A stretch of 64,000 nucleotides of DNA from Flavobacterium galactosidilyticum (GTDB lineage Bacteria > Bacteroidota > Bacteroidia > Flavobacteriales > Flavobacteriaceae), in assembly GCF_020911945.1 (NCBI RefSeq), contig NZ_CP087135.1, positions 248,001 to 312,000 on the forward strand, in the 5' to 3' direction. Positions within the stretch are counted from its first letter, which is position 1. Each line of letters begins with the position of its first letter. The notes below the pieces were generated by a model. The model saw only the letters and a program-made list of their open reading frames with translations, was not told the DNA's origin and made no database searches. The translations under genes were made by a program, and so were the position numbers. Positions 33,534-43,374 of the stretch are shown one piece after another.

Positions 33534-34976
33534 TTATAATATAGTTTGAACCATTTCTTTTAATTCTTTTGAACTTAAAAGCACATAAATTGCACTAATT
33601 AATAAAATACAAACCCGTATAACTAAAAAAGTATCTGTAATTAAAATATAGTTGGAAATAAACCACGCACATAGTATGAGAAAAAGATTTTTATATATGA
33701 AAATATAAGAAATTTTTATACAAATTATCTCTTTAGAAAAATGATACACCGCTGCGCAATATATTATTTGAGACGCAACTGAAATTAAAACTGCTGCTTT
33801 GACACCATACATTGGAATGAAAAAGATATTCAAAATTAAACTCAAAAACGCAACTGTCAACGCAATTTTCGCCATTAACATTGTTCTTCCAGTAACTTCC
33901 AAACCTTTATGTAGGTACATCGAAACGGTTCCAAAGAAAATAGAAAACACAACTAAAAACATTAAATTATTATCCAATAAATATTCCAGGCCCACCACTT
34001 GGGTTAAAACCCAGTCTCCAACCAAAAAAATACCAATAAATATTGGAGTAAAAAAAGTTAGTAACAATTTGATGTTTTGCGTCAAAACTTTCTCAATTTC
34101 TGCAATATCAACATTTGTCTTCCACATTTGAACAATAATTGGGTGAGAGGCCATTAACAAAGGCATCGTAATAAAACCCGATAGGCCAACCGAAAGATCT
34201 CGAAAAGCAGCATAATTACCGACTAAATTATGAATATTAAAATATTTAAAAAGCACCCTGTCACCAATCGCATAAAACTGTGATGCAAAAAACCAAACAC
34301 AAACTGGAAGTCCATAAAAAAGTATTTTTTTTCCAATACTAAAATCAAGAAAAGAAAATGATCGCTTGTCTAAAATCAATCCATAAATTTTATCACAATA
34401 CATCACATAATTACTTGCAACAAAATAGCTTAAAAAAAGAACTCCCATAACGAAATATAAGTTTTCTTTATAATAATAAAAACAAATTGACAAGCCAATT
34501 ATTTGAATTACACTCTGTATTGAGGTAGACTGAATTTGTACAAAAACTCGTCTTTCCGCTTGCAAAAAACTATACAATAAATTTAAAAAAGTTTGAGATA
34601 ATAATAACAGTAGCCCAATTAGTATTATTGAAAAATCCTCTAATCCTATATAACAAGTAATCGCAAAGCCAATTGCCCCTATAACATAAAGCATTAACTG
34701 TAAAGCTATTACATTTAATTTTAACGCATCTAGCGAGTTGTTTACGGCATACTCTGGATAGAAAAAAATTACTGAACTATTAATCCACCCACTTATTAAT
34801 TGACCAAATAATAATATTATCGCCGTTAAAAACGCATAATTTGAATAAAGCGACATAGAAAGTGTTCTAGTTAACAAGTAAATAGTTAGTAATCCGGAAA
34901 AAGCTGGTAAAATCTTTACTGGTAGATACTTTAAAACATCTTTGTTTAAATTATTTTCATGGGATTGTTTGTTCAT
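33534..34976 (-). CDS. Wzx-type oligosaccharide flippase
   Basis: This 480-residue protein has about 14 predicted transmembrane segments and the MATE/MOP-like polysaccharide flippase layout (LPAFSGLLTIYLLTRTLSMSLYSNYAF at the start, FMVGVLFLSYF mid-protein, and IGDRVLFKYFNIHNLVGNYAAFRDLSVGL). It moves the undecaprenyl-linked repeat unit across the inner membrane. It lies 6 bases after the EpsG gene and 75 bases before the Wzy gene. An Amj-like protein at 13.1 kb may be a second flippase. Confidence 0.88.
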   Translation of the reverse strand: MNKQSHENNLNKDVLKYLPVKILPAFSGLLTIYLLTRTLSMSLYSNYAFLTAIILLFGQLISGWINSSVIFFYPEYAVNNSLDALKLNVIALQLMLYVIGAIGFAITCYIGLEDFSIILIGLLLLLSQTFLNLLYSFLQAERRVFVQIQSTSIQSVIQIIGLSICFYYYKENLYFVMGVLFLSYFVASNYVMYCDKIYGLILDKRSFSFLDFSIGKKILFYGLPVCVWFFASQFYAIGDRVLFKYFNIHNLVGNYAAFRDLSVGLSGFITMPLLMASHPIIVQMWKTNVDIAEIEKVLTQNIKLLLTFFTPIFIGIFLVGDWVLTQVVGLEYLLDNNLMFLVVFSIFFGTVSMYLHKGLEVTGRTMLMAKIALTVAFLSLILNIFFIPMYGVKAAVLISVASQIIYCAAVYHFSKEIICIKISYIFIYKNLFLILCAWFISNYILITDTFLVIRVCILLISAIYVLLSSKELKEMVQTIL

Positions 34977-34982
34977 TAAAAA

Positions 34983-36023
34983 TTAACTAAATAATAAATT
35001 ATTAAAAAAAAGAGGTATTATGGTAGTTTCTCTAACAAAAAATATAAAACCAAAGAACCAAAAAAGAAGATATAAAAGCAACAAAATTTTAGGAAAAATT
35101 GTATGATCAACCATAAATGATTTGTTAGTGATAAAGACAATATTAACAATAGAAAAATTCAGGAGAATTCTAACAAACACAGCCATTTCATAATACACGG
35201 GAATCAAAAAAAGCATTAATATATTTATATTTAACACCACAATATTAGCCCTGGAATTTTCATCATCTCCAGAATTACTATCGAGCTTCAAGAAATAATT
35301 TACCACATATAAATTTAAAATCTGAGTAAATGAGTAAGCTAAAAATAGAGGTAAACTTGTCCTATAAAAAAGAGCCTTCTTTTCATGAACCAACGTTAAA
35401 GTAGAAAAAATAAAATCATGGTTTATAAATAATACAATCAATAAGACAATAGCCCACAAACTAATTGTTTTTATTTTGACTTCAGTTTTCCCAAATGCAA
35501 ATAAGAAAACTAAATAAAACAGGGAAGAAATATGTATCGTTGAAGCCAGCAGCACAAAGAAAACATACTTTTCGTTACTATATTTCTCATTCCGTAATAC
35601 AGAAATAAGACCCTGCAACATGATGGAAAACGCAATAAAATTTCTAAACAAAACAAATTGCAAAGGAAAAAAAATCCAAAAAAAACAAACCGTTAAAAGT
35701 GCTGGTAAATAGGAAAAGGAATGAAAAAATCTAAAAACTAAAAGTAATACAATTGCTGCTATTAAAGCATGAAATTGATGAAAATTTAATCCAATTGACT
35801 TACAACAAAAAATTAAAAATTCATAACCGCCTTCATATTCAAAAAAAATAATCTCTGATACTGAATCGCCATACATATCATTATACATACCATAATCAGC
35901 ATTCCAGTAATTCCATCCAAAAAGCACCCACATTAAAACAAATAATAGCGTGGAAATTATTCCAGATTTTTTAAAGAAAAAAGAAAAAACGGTTAGTAAA
36001 ACAACCAAAAAGACAGGCACCAT
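34983..36023 (-). CDS. EpsG-family membrane polymerase (second copy)
   Basis: This 346-residue protein has about nine or ten predicted transmembrane segments. It carries the EpsG pattern WNADYGMYNDMYGDSVSEIIFFEYEGGYEFL near 45-80, then LFRNFIAFSIMLQG and STIHISSLFYL. It could be a polymerase or a related membrane glycan enzyme. With the Wzy at 32.2 kb and the EpsG at 12.0 kb, the locus encodes three polymerase-like proteins, which suggests two glycans or a mosaic history. Confidence 0.78.
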   Translation of the reverse strand: MVPVFLVVLLTVFSFFFKKSGIISTLLFVLMWVLFGWNYWNADYGMYNDMYGDSVSEIIFFEYEGGYEFLIFCCKSIGLNFHQFHALIAAIVLLLVFRFFHSFSYLPALLTVCFFWIFFPLQFVLFRNFIAFSIMLQGLISVLRNEKYSNEKYVFFVLLASTIHISSLFYLVFLFAFGKTEVKIKTISLWAIVLLIVLFINHDFIFSTLTLVHEKKALFYRTSLPLFLAYSFTQILNLYVVNYFLKLDSNSGDDENSRANIVVLNINILMLFLIPVYYEMAVFVRILLNFSIVNIVFITNKSFMVDHTIFPKILLLLYLLFWFFGFIFFVRETTIIPLFFNNLLFS

Positions 36024-36075
36024 TTATTCACAAGAGGTATAACAGCAAAAATTACACATGTAATTTTGAATCCAA

Positions 36076-37140
36076 TTATTGAGCTATAGACTTCAACACC
36101 TTTCTGATAATCAAGCCTAACAATGTCAAAAATCCCGTTAAGAATCCTCCAAACACAATCCCTTTGGCCTTTCCAAATTTTTCTTTCTTCAAAGGCAAAA
36201 TAGGTTGGTCGATCACTTGAATTAATGGGGTTTCTTTACGTACCGTAACTTTAGCTAATTCCGTTTGTTTCACCAATTCCGTTAAAATAGCGGTATTCGC
36301 CTGCACATCTACCTGTCTTCGTGCAGAAGGTGCGCGACGAACATTAAGTGCTGGATTCAGCATAAAAGTATTATCATTAGCAACCGCAACTCCCGTAATA
36401 GCTCCGTTCAATTCTCTACGGATACTATCGGTTTGTCTTTCGAGTATATTCATATTCATGCGTGCCTTTTTACTTTTGGTCGTCACATAAAAGTCAGACA
36501 CCTCTTTCACCAGAGCTTCGGTAAAATACTTAGAGAACAATTCATTCGTAGAATTCACCTCTATCGTAATAATAGAAATTTTTTTGTCTTTTTGTCCTAC
36601 CGACAAGCCGGTTTTAGAAAGATCTTGATAGATCACGCCTAAAATACTGTCATGCACTCGGGTAAAATATTTACGTTTTGTATCGGGTAAAAACTGAATG
36701 GATGCCAATTTCGGTTTTTCGTTCCATTTTTTTCGCCATTCTTGATTTTGGATGTACATTTCCGCCAAGGAAATCGTCTTACCGTCAACCACCACAGGAC
36801 TCAACAAGGTTTGCTCTACCATGGCACGAGACTTAAACAATTCAGTTAAATTAGAGCCTGTAAAAATACTGCCACCTCCGCCACCTAAATCAATTCCGAA
36901 GGAACTGGCTAATCCCAGAGCGCCACCTAGTCCTCCAGATTTTTCGTCTTCCAAGGCAAATGACAAAGTTGCGGTATAAATAGGTTTTTTACTAAAAGAA
37001 TAGGCTAGGCCTAAAGCAGCCCCAATGATCCCTGCTAATAGGATAATTTTCCATTGTGAAAGTAAATAGTGCCACCACTCTTTCCCTTTATCAATTAATT
37101 CCTTTAACGATATTTCGTCGTTAGTATGTTGTTCGTTCAT
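36076..37140 (-). CDS. Wzz/GumC-type chain-length determinant
   Basis: This 354-residue inner-membrane protein has two membrane segments (about 31-50 and 325-345) enclosing a periplasmic, helix-rich domain, and the ending PLIQVIDQPILPLKKEKFGK is the proline-rich pre-TM2 motif. A glycine-rich segment (GGLGGALGLASSFGIDLGGGGG) follows TM1, as in many Bacteroidota Wzz proteins. There is no kinase domain. It controls polymer length or couples to the SLBB exporter upstream, from which it is separated by the repeat array. Confidence 0.88.
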   Translation of the reverse strand: MNEQHTNDEISLKELIDKGKEWWHYLLSQWKIILLAGIIGAALGLAYSFSKKPIYTATLSFALEDEKSGGLGGALGLASSFGIDLGGGGGSIFTGSNLTELFKSRAMVEQTLLSPVVVDGKTISLAEMYIQNQEWRKKWNEKPKLASIQFLPDTKRKYFTRVHDSILGVIYQDLSKTGLSVGQKDKKISIITIEVNSTNELFSKYFTEALVKEVSDFYVTTKSKKARMNMNILERQTDSIRRELNGAITGVAVANDNTFMLNPALNVRRAPSARRQVDVQANTAILTELVKQTELAKVTVRKETPLIQVIDQPILPLKKEKFGKAKGIVFGGFLTGFLTLLGLIIRKVLKSIAQ

Positions 37141-38031
37141 CTATTTTTGTTATTCTATGATCAATTTTCGTTGGACATTATCCACTATTACTTTTTTGAG
37201 GAACAATACACTGAGTAAGCACACCATTCACCACTCCCTATTCACTCTCTACCTAATGTCATTACGTTTAGCTATTTCAGCCGTCACTTCTAGCGTTTTT
37301 TTAATAGTAATGCGATAACTTTACTATTAAAAAATATATTGAGAAGCTTGTATTGTCAAATGGTTCTCGATACTTCGTGAAAATTTTCTGTCGCAAATTT
37401 TCATTCAACTCGAACTGACGAATCTTTCCTTAGTGGCATTCATTACCGACCCAATTTCATTACGTTTAGCTATTTCAGCCGTCCCTTCTAGCGTTTTTTA
37501 ATAGTAATGCGATAACTTTACTATTAAAAAATGTAGCCTTTATTGTCAAATGGTTCTCGATACTTCGTGAAAATTTTCTATCGCAAATTTTCATTCCACT
37601 CGAACTGACGAATCTTTACTTAGTGACATTCACTCCCTACCCAATTTCATTACGTTTAGCTATTTCAGCCGTCACTTCGAGTGTTTTTTTTCTAATAGTA
37701 ATGAGGTAGCTTTAGCATTAATGTATTGAGAAACCTTTATTGTCAAATGGTTCTCGATACTTCGTGAAAATTTTCTATCGCAAATTTTCATTCCACTCGA
37801 ACTGACGAATCTTTACTTAGTGGCATTCACTCCCTACCCAATTTCATTACATTTAGCTACTTCAGCCGTCACTTCTAGTATTTTTTAATAGTAATGCGGT
37901 AGCTTTACTATTAAAAAATGTATTGAGAAGCCTTTATTGTCAAATGGTTCTCGATACTTCGTGAAAATTTTCTATCGCAAATTTTCATTCCACTCGAACT
38001 GACGAATCCTTAACTTAAGGACATTCACTCC
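37141..38031. repeat. Tandem array of four nested-hairpin elements
   Basis: No gene is seen. Four copies of the element seen at 13.9 kb lie at 37282-37420, 37480-37610, 37670-37807 and 37867-38004, with periods of 198, 190 and 197 bases. The 50-60 base linkers (TCATTACGTTTAGCTATTTC and CATTCACTCCCTACC) are also repeated, so the true unit is about 195 bp. Copies differ by point changes and small deletions; copy 2 lacks 7 bases in its second stem. The array reaches the stop codon of the SLBB gene, and its first 100 bases (37141-37240) hold nothing recognisable. Confidence 0.88.
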
Positions 38032-40446
38032 CTACCTTCTTAACACAGCAATTATTACTCCAGCTACACTGGCTAGTACGCCTGCAAAACCAATAATTTC
38101 AGCTGCTCCTGTCTTTTTTACTTGTGGTTTTTCAGGTACTATGATTTGAGAACCCGGTTTTACTTTTGGATAAGATCTAATAAAAAGAAAAGAACTTGCT
38201 ACTGCAGCCTTTCCATTAGGATAAATAACATAGGCTTTTCTCTTCCATCCTTTAGCATCTATACCACCAACAGCATCTAGGTAATATCCAAATGAACGTC
38301 CGTTTTCGTAAGGAATCTCCGATGTCAATACTACATTTCCTGACACTTTTACCCCTTCGTTGAAAGTAGCGACTTCAATCTCATCTCCTGGGAATAACGT
38401 TACATTAGTATTGCTTTGTTGATTTTTAACAATCGATTTCCAATCTACTGGTATTGTTGCAAATTTTACTTTTTCTTTTAATTTAGTAATCAATTTATCT
38501 TGAATGGTATCTTTTTTACCTAAATTTAAATTCACATTTTCGACCTCCTCAATTTGTTTTGCCTGAATCGGTCTTTTGATCTTCACTCCTTCTATATTAG
38601 CAACAGAAGTTAACCCACCTGCTCTTTGTATCACATCGTATATTTTATCTTTTTTGTTGGCTAAAACATACTTCCCTTCATAATTAACAGCTCCTCTTAC
38701 AATCACCATTTCAGGCTTATCGTACACCGCCATTCTACGAATGTTAATCACATCAAAAGGTTGCAATTCAAAATTTTTAGCTTGCTCATTGTTACCCGGA
38801 GTAATCTCAATGTTAAATAATTCGGCTTTATTGGGATTCGCATCATCTATTTGTTCCGCTATGATCATTCTGGCAATTTCTACACGCTTTGAAGCTGATC
38901 CTGTCAATCCACCTGCTTCAACCAATAAATCATTCAAGGTTAATCCTTCATTGTAATTATAGACTCCCGGATTCTTGATTTCTCCATCAATGGTGATTTT
39001 ATATTCTTCCGCAAAATCCAAAATAGAATATACCGTCACTACATCTTCTTTTTGCAAAGCAATATTAGTCTGAAGGTCACCTGCTACTGCTTTTTCTAAA
39101 TTTACATTGACAATTTCTGTAGTCAGATCTGGTTTTAATCGAATGATGCGTGCTCTTTTGCTATATGCATCTTCTTTTAGTCCATCCGCTTTGTCTATCA
39201 AATCAGAAAAACGCATGCCTTCATAAAACGAATAAGAGTTTGGTCTAAAAACAGCTCCTTCAATTGTAATGCGATTCTCGAATCGGTTTAATATTTTTGT
39301 TACTCTAAACACATCACCAGACAAAGGTTTATAGGTGTTAAACTCTGCAGATTTTATGTCGCGAACTTTAAACTCTTTACTTGTTTTTTGAGAAACATTT
39401 ACCGAAGCCGTATAAGCAAGATCCGTAAATCCAGAAGCAAAAGTTAATAAATCTGAAAAAGTCTCCCCTTTTTTCATTTCAAATATACCAGCACGTTTTA
39501 CTTCCCCTTCAATAGTAACTCTTTGATTGTACGCTGGAATTCGAATAACATCATTGTCTTTTAATCCTACATTGTCTGACTGGTCGCCATTTACTAAGAA
39601 ATGATAGATATCAATAGTTTTGTACACCTTATTATTGCGTAACAATTCAATATTTCTATAGCTCCCATTCTTTCCTGGACCACCACCTAAAAACAAGGCG
39701 TTATACACTGTTGCTAAAGAAGAAATAGAATAGTTTCCGGGTTGTTTACTCCCTATTATCGTAATTTTAATGGTTCTGATACGACTTAAACTCACACTTA
39801 CTTGAGATTGTCCTGAACTAACAGTACTATACACTCTAGCCATAGCGCTTCTGATTTTTTGGGTTGCTGCTTCAATGCTCATGCCTGAAACTGCAATCTC
39901 ACCTACATACTGTATGGTCACCTTTCCTTCAACGCTTACCGGTATACTGGCGTTAAATTCTTGCACCCCATAAACACTCACTTGTAGCTCATCAGCAGGT
40001 CCCAAAATGTAATTAAGCGGTGTAGCCAATTTTAAATCTGGTTCAAAATTCAACGTAGGATTATCAAACAGCTCTGAACCAAAAATCAGTGCATTTATAG
40101 AATCCTTAACTTTAGTATTACTAACCTTGTCCTGTTTTCTACCTGAATCTTTTACTGCGGTAGTCCCCGCTTTATTTTCACTACCAGTACCTACAACTGC
40201 AATTCGTGTTTTTAATTTAGCGAACTCAGTTGCAGACATTCCTTTTGCAATAGCCATGGGCTGTGCTTGATCAATGGTCATATTATTAGATTGCAACTGC
40301 GCCTTTATTTTTCCGATTTCAGCATCGGATAAATTATCGACTTTTAAAGTGCTTAAATCTGTATTTTTCAGTAAATCTTGCGCCATGATTGTTGATGATT
40401 GCATAAGAGCAACAAACAATACAAGAACAGTAATAATTTTTTTCAT
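38032..40446 (-). CDS. Outer-membrane polysaccharide export protein with multiple SLBB domains
   Basis: This 804-residue protein has a signal peptide (MKKIITVLVLFVALMQSSTIMAQ), a Poly_export domain (about 140-230, LGPADELQVSVYGVQEFNASIPVS) and then a chain of about five SLBB-type units (RITIEGAVFRPNSYSFYEGMRF, KITIDGEIKNPGVYNYNEGLTL, MVIVRGAVNYEGKYVL and others). A single C-terminal membrane segment precedes LRR. Each SLBB unit lines an export channel. This is the second export protein of the locus besides the shorter Wza at 52.4 kb. Confidence 0.9.
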   Translation of the reverse strand: MKKIITVLVLFVALMQSSTIMAQDLLKNTDLSTLKVDNLSDAEIGKIKAQLQSNNMTIDQAQPMAIAKGMSATEFAKLKTRIAVVGTGSENKAGTTAVKDSGRKQDKVSNTKVKDSINALIFGSELFDNPTLNFEPDLKLATPLNYILGPADELQVSVYGVQEFNASIPVSVEGKVTIQYVGEIAVSGMSIEAATQKIRSAMARVYSTVSSGQSQVSVSLSRIRTIKITIIGSKQPGNYSISSLATVYNALFLGGGPGKNGSYRNIELLRNNKVYKTIDIYHFLVNGDQSDNVGLKDNDVIRIPAYNQRVTIEGEVKRAGIFEMKKGETFSDLLTFASGFTDLAYTASVNVSQKTSKEFKVRDIKSAEFNTYKPLSGDVFRVTKILNRFENRITIEGAVFRPNSYSFYEGMRFSDLIDKADGLKEDAYSKRARIIRLKPDLTTEIVNVNLEKAVAGDLQTNIALQKEDVVTVYSILDFAEEYKITIDGEIKNPGVYNYNEGLTLNDLLVEAGGLTGSASKRVEIARMIIAEQIDDANPNKAELFNIEITPGNNEQAKNFELQPFDVINIRRMAVYDKPEMVIVRGAVNYEGKYVLANKKDKIYDVIQRAGGLTSVANIEGVKIKRPIQAKQIEEVENVNLNLGKKDTIQDKLITKLKEKVKFATIPVDWKSIVKNQQSNTNVTLFPGDEIEVATFNEGVKVSGNVVLTSEIPYENGRSFGYYLDAVGGIDAKGWKRKAYVIYPNGKAAVASSFLFIRSYPKVKPGSQIIVPEKPQVKKTGAAEIIGFAGVLASVAGVIIAVLRR

Positions 40447-40636
40447 AAGTATGTAATTGAAGAAAATGGCAATAATATAGTTGAGATCTACTTTAGTACA
40501 GTAGCATTTAACATCTTAAATAGTAAAAAAATAGCCTTGTTTCAATGGCTTCGCCTTAGTGAATCCCAATATTGGCTCACCTTTTTAATTTTATTGGCTT
40601 ATAATTATAAGAAAATCCATCTAGCCCATAATTTTG

Positions 40637-40644
40637 CAAATATA
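40637..40644 (-). promoter_or_regulatory. Bacteroidota -7 promoter element before the SLBB gene
   Basis: TATATTTG matches TAnnTTTG exactly. No TTG is found at the usual 17-23 base distance, so the promoter may need an activator. Confidence 0.45.
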
Positions 40645-40779
40645 GTCTTAAATATCAAAAATGGAAATTTTCTTTTACCCATCGGTTTGATCAACAAAAA
40701 GATGACCATTAAAATAAAAAATAAATAACTATAAAACAACCCACTACACTTTAAAAAATCAAAAAGCACTATATTGAAT

Positions 40780-40797
40780 ATCACTAAATTTAGTGAT
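40780..40797. promoter_or_regulatory. Perfect 18-bp palindrome, candidate operator
   Basis: ATCACTAAATTTAGTGAT is its own reverse complement and lies about 140 bp upstream of the -7 element for the SLBB gene. No U-run follows, so it is not a terminator. Confidence 0.35.
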
Positions 40798-41001
40798 CTA
40801 TTTAAAAAACTTCAAGTGGCAGTACCATTAAAAAAAGCTCCTCGTAAAAATTGTCTATTTTGCTGCTTAGCTTTTTTATTGTTACTCAAAGACTAGTCAA
40901 TATTCAGCACTTTATTCCAGTAAATAATTGTGTATTTTGATGATTTAAGCAAACTATGTGCTAAAAACAGACCCTATATCAATCGTTCACTATTTTTCTT
41001 A

Positions 41002-42294
41002 CTACAATCGTCCATCAACGTTTTCTCCTAAAACGCCTTTTACATCATAAACAACGCTCTTATCATTTTGTAATTGTGAAAGATCCAGTTCTAAAAACTC
41101 GCTGTGCGCTACTCCTAACACAACAGCATCAAATTTTTTAGCTGGCAGAACAGTAGTTGTTATTAATTTATATTCATGAAACACAGCTTCTGGATTAGCC
41201 AGTGGATCGTATATAGTTACTTGCATTCCGTAATCTGCTAAGGCAGCAATGACGTCTACAATTTTTGTATTGCGAACATCAGGACAGTTTTCTTTAAAGG
41301 TAATTCCAAGCATCAGAATGGTTGCTCCATTAACAGAAACTCCTTTTTTGATCATTAGCTTTACTATTTGTGAAGCGATGTATTCCCCCATGCTATCATT
41401 CAGGCGGCGTCCGGCTAAAATAATTTCAGGATGATAGCCAAATTCCTGTGCTCGCTGCGCTAGATAGTACGGATCTACACCGATGCAATGTCCGCCCACT
41501 AATCCCGGTTTGAATGGTAAAAAATTCCATTTGGTTCCCGCAGCTGCAAGTACAGCGTGGGTATCAATTTGCATTAAATTGAATATTTTGGCCAATTCGT
41601 TTACGAAAGCAATATTAATATCACGTTGGGAATTTTCGATTACTTTGGCAGCTTCGGCCACTTTTATAGAAGGTGCGAGATGCGTTCCTGCTGTAATTAC
41701 AGATTGGTACAGCTCATTGACTTTTATTCCTATTTCAGGTGTAGAACCAGAAGTAACTTTTAAAATTTTATCTACTGTATGTTCTTTATCACCTGGATTA
41801 ATGCGTTCAGGCGAATAGCCAACAAAAAAGTCGCTGTTAAATTTTAATCCAGAAGCTTTTTCTAAAACCGGTACACATTCCTCCTCAGTTACTCCAGGAT
41901 AAACCGTAGATTCGTAAATCACAATATCTCCTTTTTTCAAAACTTTTGCTACCATCTCGCTAGACTTATAAAGTGGTGTGAGGTCAGGTCGGTTATTTTT
42001 ATCTACCGGAGTAGGAACAGTAACAATATAAATCGTGCAATCGCGAATATCATCAAGATTATCAGAACACAACAAACCAATAGGGTTCTCGACTGCTCTC
42101 GAACTGACAAAATCGTCTACTAATACTTCCTGCAGCGCAGCATCGGAAATCTCCAGTGTATGATCTGTTCCTGATTGAAGTTCGCCAATTCGTTTTTTGT
42201 TTATATCAAATCCAACAACCTGATATTTAGTTGCAAATAGGCGTGCCAATGGCAAGCCCACATATCCTAATCCTATTACTGCTATTTTCTTCAT
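41002..42294 (-). CDS. tviB: UDP-GlcNAc 6-dehydrogenase, TviB type
   Basis: This nucleotide-sugar dehydrogenase makes UDP-GlcNAcA. From the ATG at 42294 it has 430 residues: NAD-binding loop KIAVIGLGYVGLPLA, VTVPTPVDKNNRPDL, the family-specific YSPERINPGDKEHTVDKILKVTSG and the catalytic cysteine in GGHCIGVDPYYLAQ. The frame extends to 42342, but those extra 16 residues are atypical. The adjacent epimerase would convert the product to UDP-GalNAcA, as in the Vi antigen pathway. Confidence 0.9.
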   Translation of the reverse strand: MKKIAVIGLGYVGLPLARLFATKYQVVGFDINKKRIGELQSGTDHTLEISDAALQEVLVDDFVSSRAVENPIGLLCSDNLDDIRDCTIYIVTVPTPVDKNNRPDLTPLYKSSEMVAKVLKKGDIVIYESTVYPGVTEEECVPVLEKASGLKFNSDFFVGYSPERINPGDKEHTVDKILKVTSGSTPEIGIKVNELYQSVITAGTHLAPSIKVAEAAKVIENSQRDINIAFVNELAKIFNLMQIDTHAVLAAAGTKWNFLPFKPGLVGGHCIGVDPYYLAQRAQEFGYHPEIILAGRRLNDSMGEYIASQIVKLMIKKGVSVNGATILMLGITFKENCPDVRNTKIVDVIAALADYGMQVTIYDPLANPEAVFHEYKLITTTVLPAKKFDAVVLGVAHSEFLELDLSQLQNDKSVVYDVKGVLGENVDGRL

Positions 42295-42387
42295 TTTGCT
42301 ACTTCTGATTTTATTGCTTAACGATTGTAAAAGGCTGAACAATTTGTCTCTTACTTTTTACTAATCGGTGCTTACTTATTGCTCACG

Positions 42388-43374
42388 TTACTCTTTCAAA
42401 TTTTCCCAATACCAAGTCACCGCTTGTTGCAATCCTTGTTGCATTGAAAATTGGGGAGTATAGCCTAATAATTTTTTTGCTTTATCAATACTAGCCAATG
42501 AATGGGGAATGTCTCCCACGCGATTAGGTCCATAAATTGTTTCAATCCCTCCTATTTCCGGATCAAAATCAGCTAAGTATTTTTTAAGAGAAGCCATCAA
42601 ATCATTTAAAGTAGTACGATCTCCAAAAGCGGTATTGTAAACGGTATTCATAGCCTCTGGATCTTCAGTACCTAGAGCCAATACATTCATTTGAATCACG
42701 TTGTCGATATAAGTAAAATCACGAGAGTAGTTTCCATCACCATTAATAATTGGACTTTCATGCTTCATTAATTGCATTACAAACTTTGGAATAACAGCTG
42801 CATAAGCACCATTAGGATCTTGCTTGCGACCAAACACATTAAAATAACGCAAGCCAATAGTATTTAGACCATAAGTACGTTGAAAAATATCAGCATATAA
42901 TTCGTTCACATATTTGGTAATCGCATAAGGTGATAATGGTTTCCCAATTACATCTTCTACTTTAGGTAAACTTTCAGAATCACCATAAGTGGATGAAGAA
43001 GCGGCATAAACCATTTTCTTCACTTTGGCATCGCGAGCAGCTACTAACATATTCAAAAAGCCAGATACATTAACATCGTTGGTCGTAATAGGATCATTTA
43101 TGGAACGAGGAACAGAACCAAGAGCCGCTTGGTGCAGAATATAATCTGCGCCTTCAGCTGCTTTGTGACAATCAGCTAAATTGCGAATATCACCAACTAT
43201 CAATGTAAAATTAGGATTACTTAATAAGTGCTGTATATTAGATGATTTTCCCGTAGCAAAATTATCTAAACACACTACCTTATTGTTGTGCTGTACTAAA
43301 TGTTCACATAAATTAGAGCCTATAAATCCAGCTCCACCTGTTACTACTATTTTCTTATTTTCTATTTGTTGCAT
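42388..43374 (-). CDS. UDP-GlcNAc/GlcNAcA C4-epimerase (TviC/WbpP type)
   Basis: This 328-residue extended SDR has TGGAGFIGSNLCEHL, HQAALGSVPRSINDP, the YxxxK site in SPYAITKYVNELYADIF and RYFNVFG. The SVPRS...DP segment is characteristic of the WbpP/TviC branch. Paired with tviB, it suggests UDP-GalNAcA as a glycan building block. It follows the gmd gene and a gene-free stretch that holds an fcl remnant. Confidence 0.9.
   Translation of the reverse strand: MQQIENKKIVVTGGAGFIGSNLCEHLVQHNNKVVCLDNFATGKSSNIQHLLSNPNFTLIVGDIRNLADCHKAAEGADYILHQAALGSVPRSINDPITTNDVNVSGFLNMLVAARDAKVKKMVYAASSSTYGDSESLPKVEDVIGKPLSPYAITKYVNELYADIFQRTYGLNTIGLRYFNVFGRKQDPNGAYAAVIPKFVMQLMKHESPIINGDGNYSRDFTYIDNVIQMNVLALGTEDPEAMNTVYNTAFGDRTTLNDLMASLKKYLADFDPEIGGIETIYGPNRVGDIPHSLASIDKAKKLLGYTPQFSMQQGLQQAVTWYWENLKE

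Larger units (their letters stand above)
40447..41001. other. Gene-free stretch upstream of the SLBB export gene
   Basis: No gene is seen. On the minus strand a -7 element TATATTTG (40637-40644) would give a leader of about 180 bases before the SLBB gene. A perfect 18-bp palindrome, ATCACTAAATTTAGTGAT, lies at 40780-40797, upstream of that element. The rest is AT-rich with no recognised motif. Confidence 0.6.

Noticed and set aside
37141..38031. The repeat array considered as a CRISPR array
   Set aside because: The units are about 195 bp with internally conserved linkers; there are no 28-40 bp repeats with unique spacers and no cas genes.
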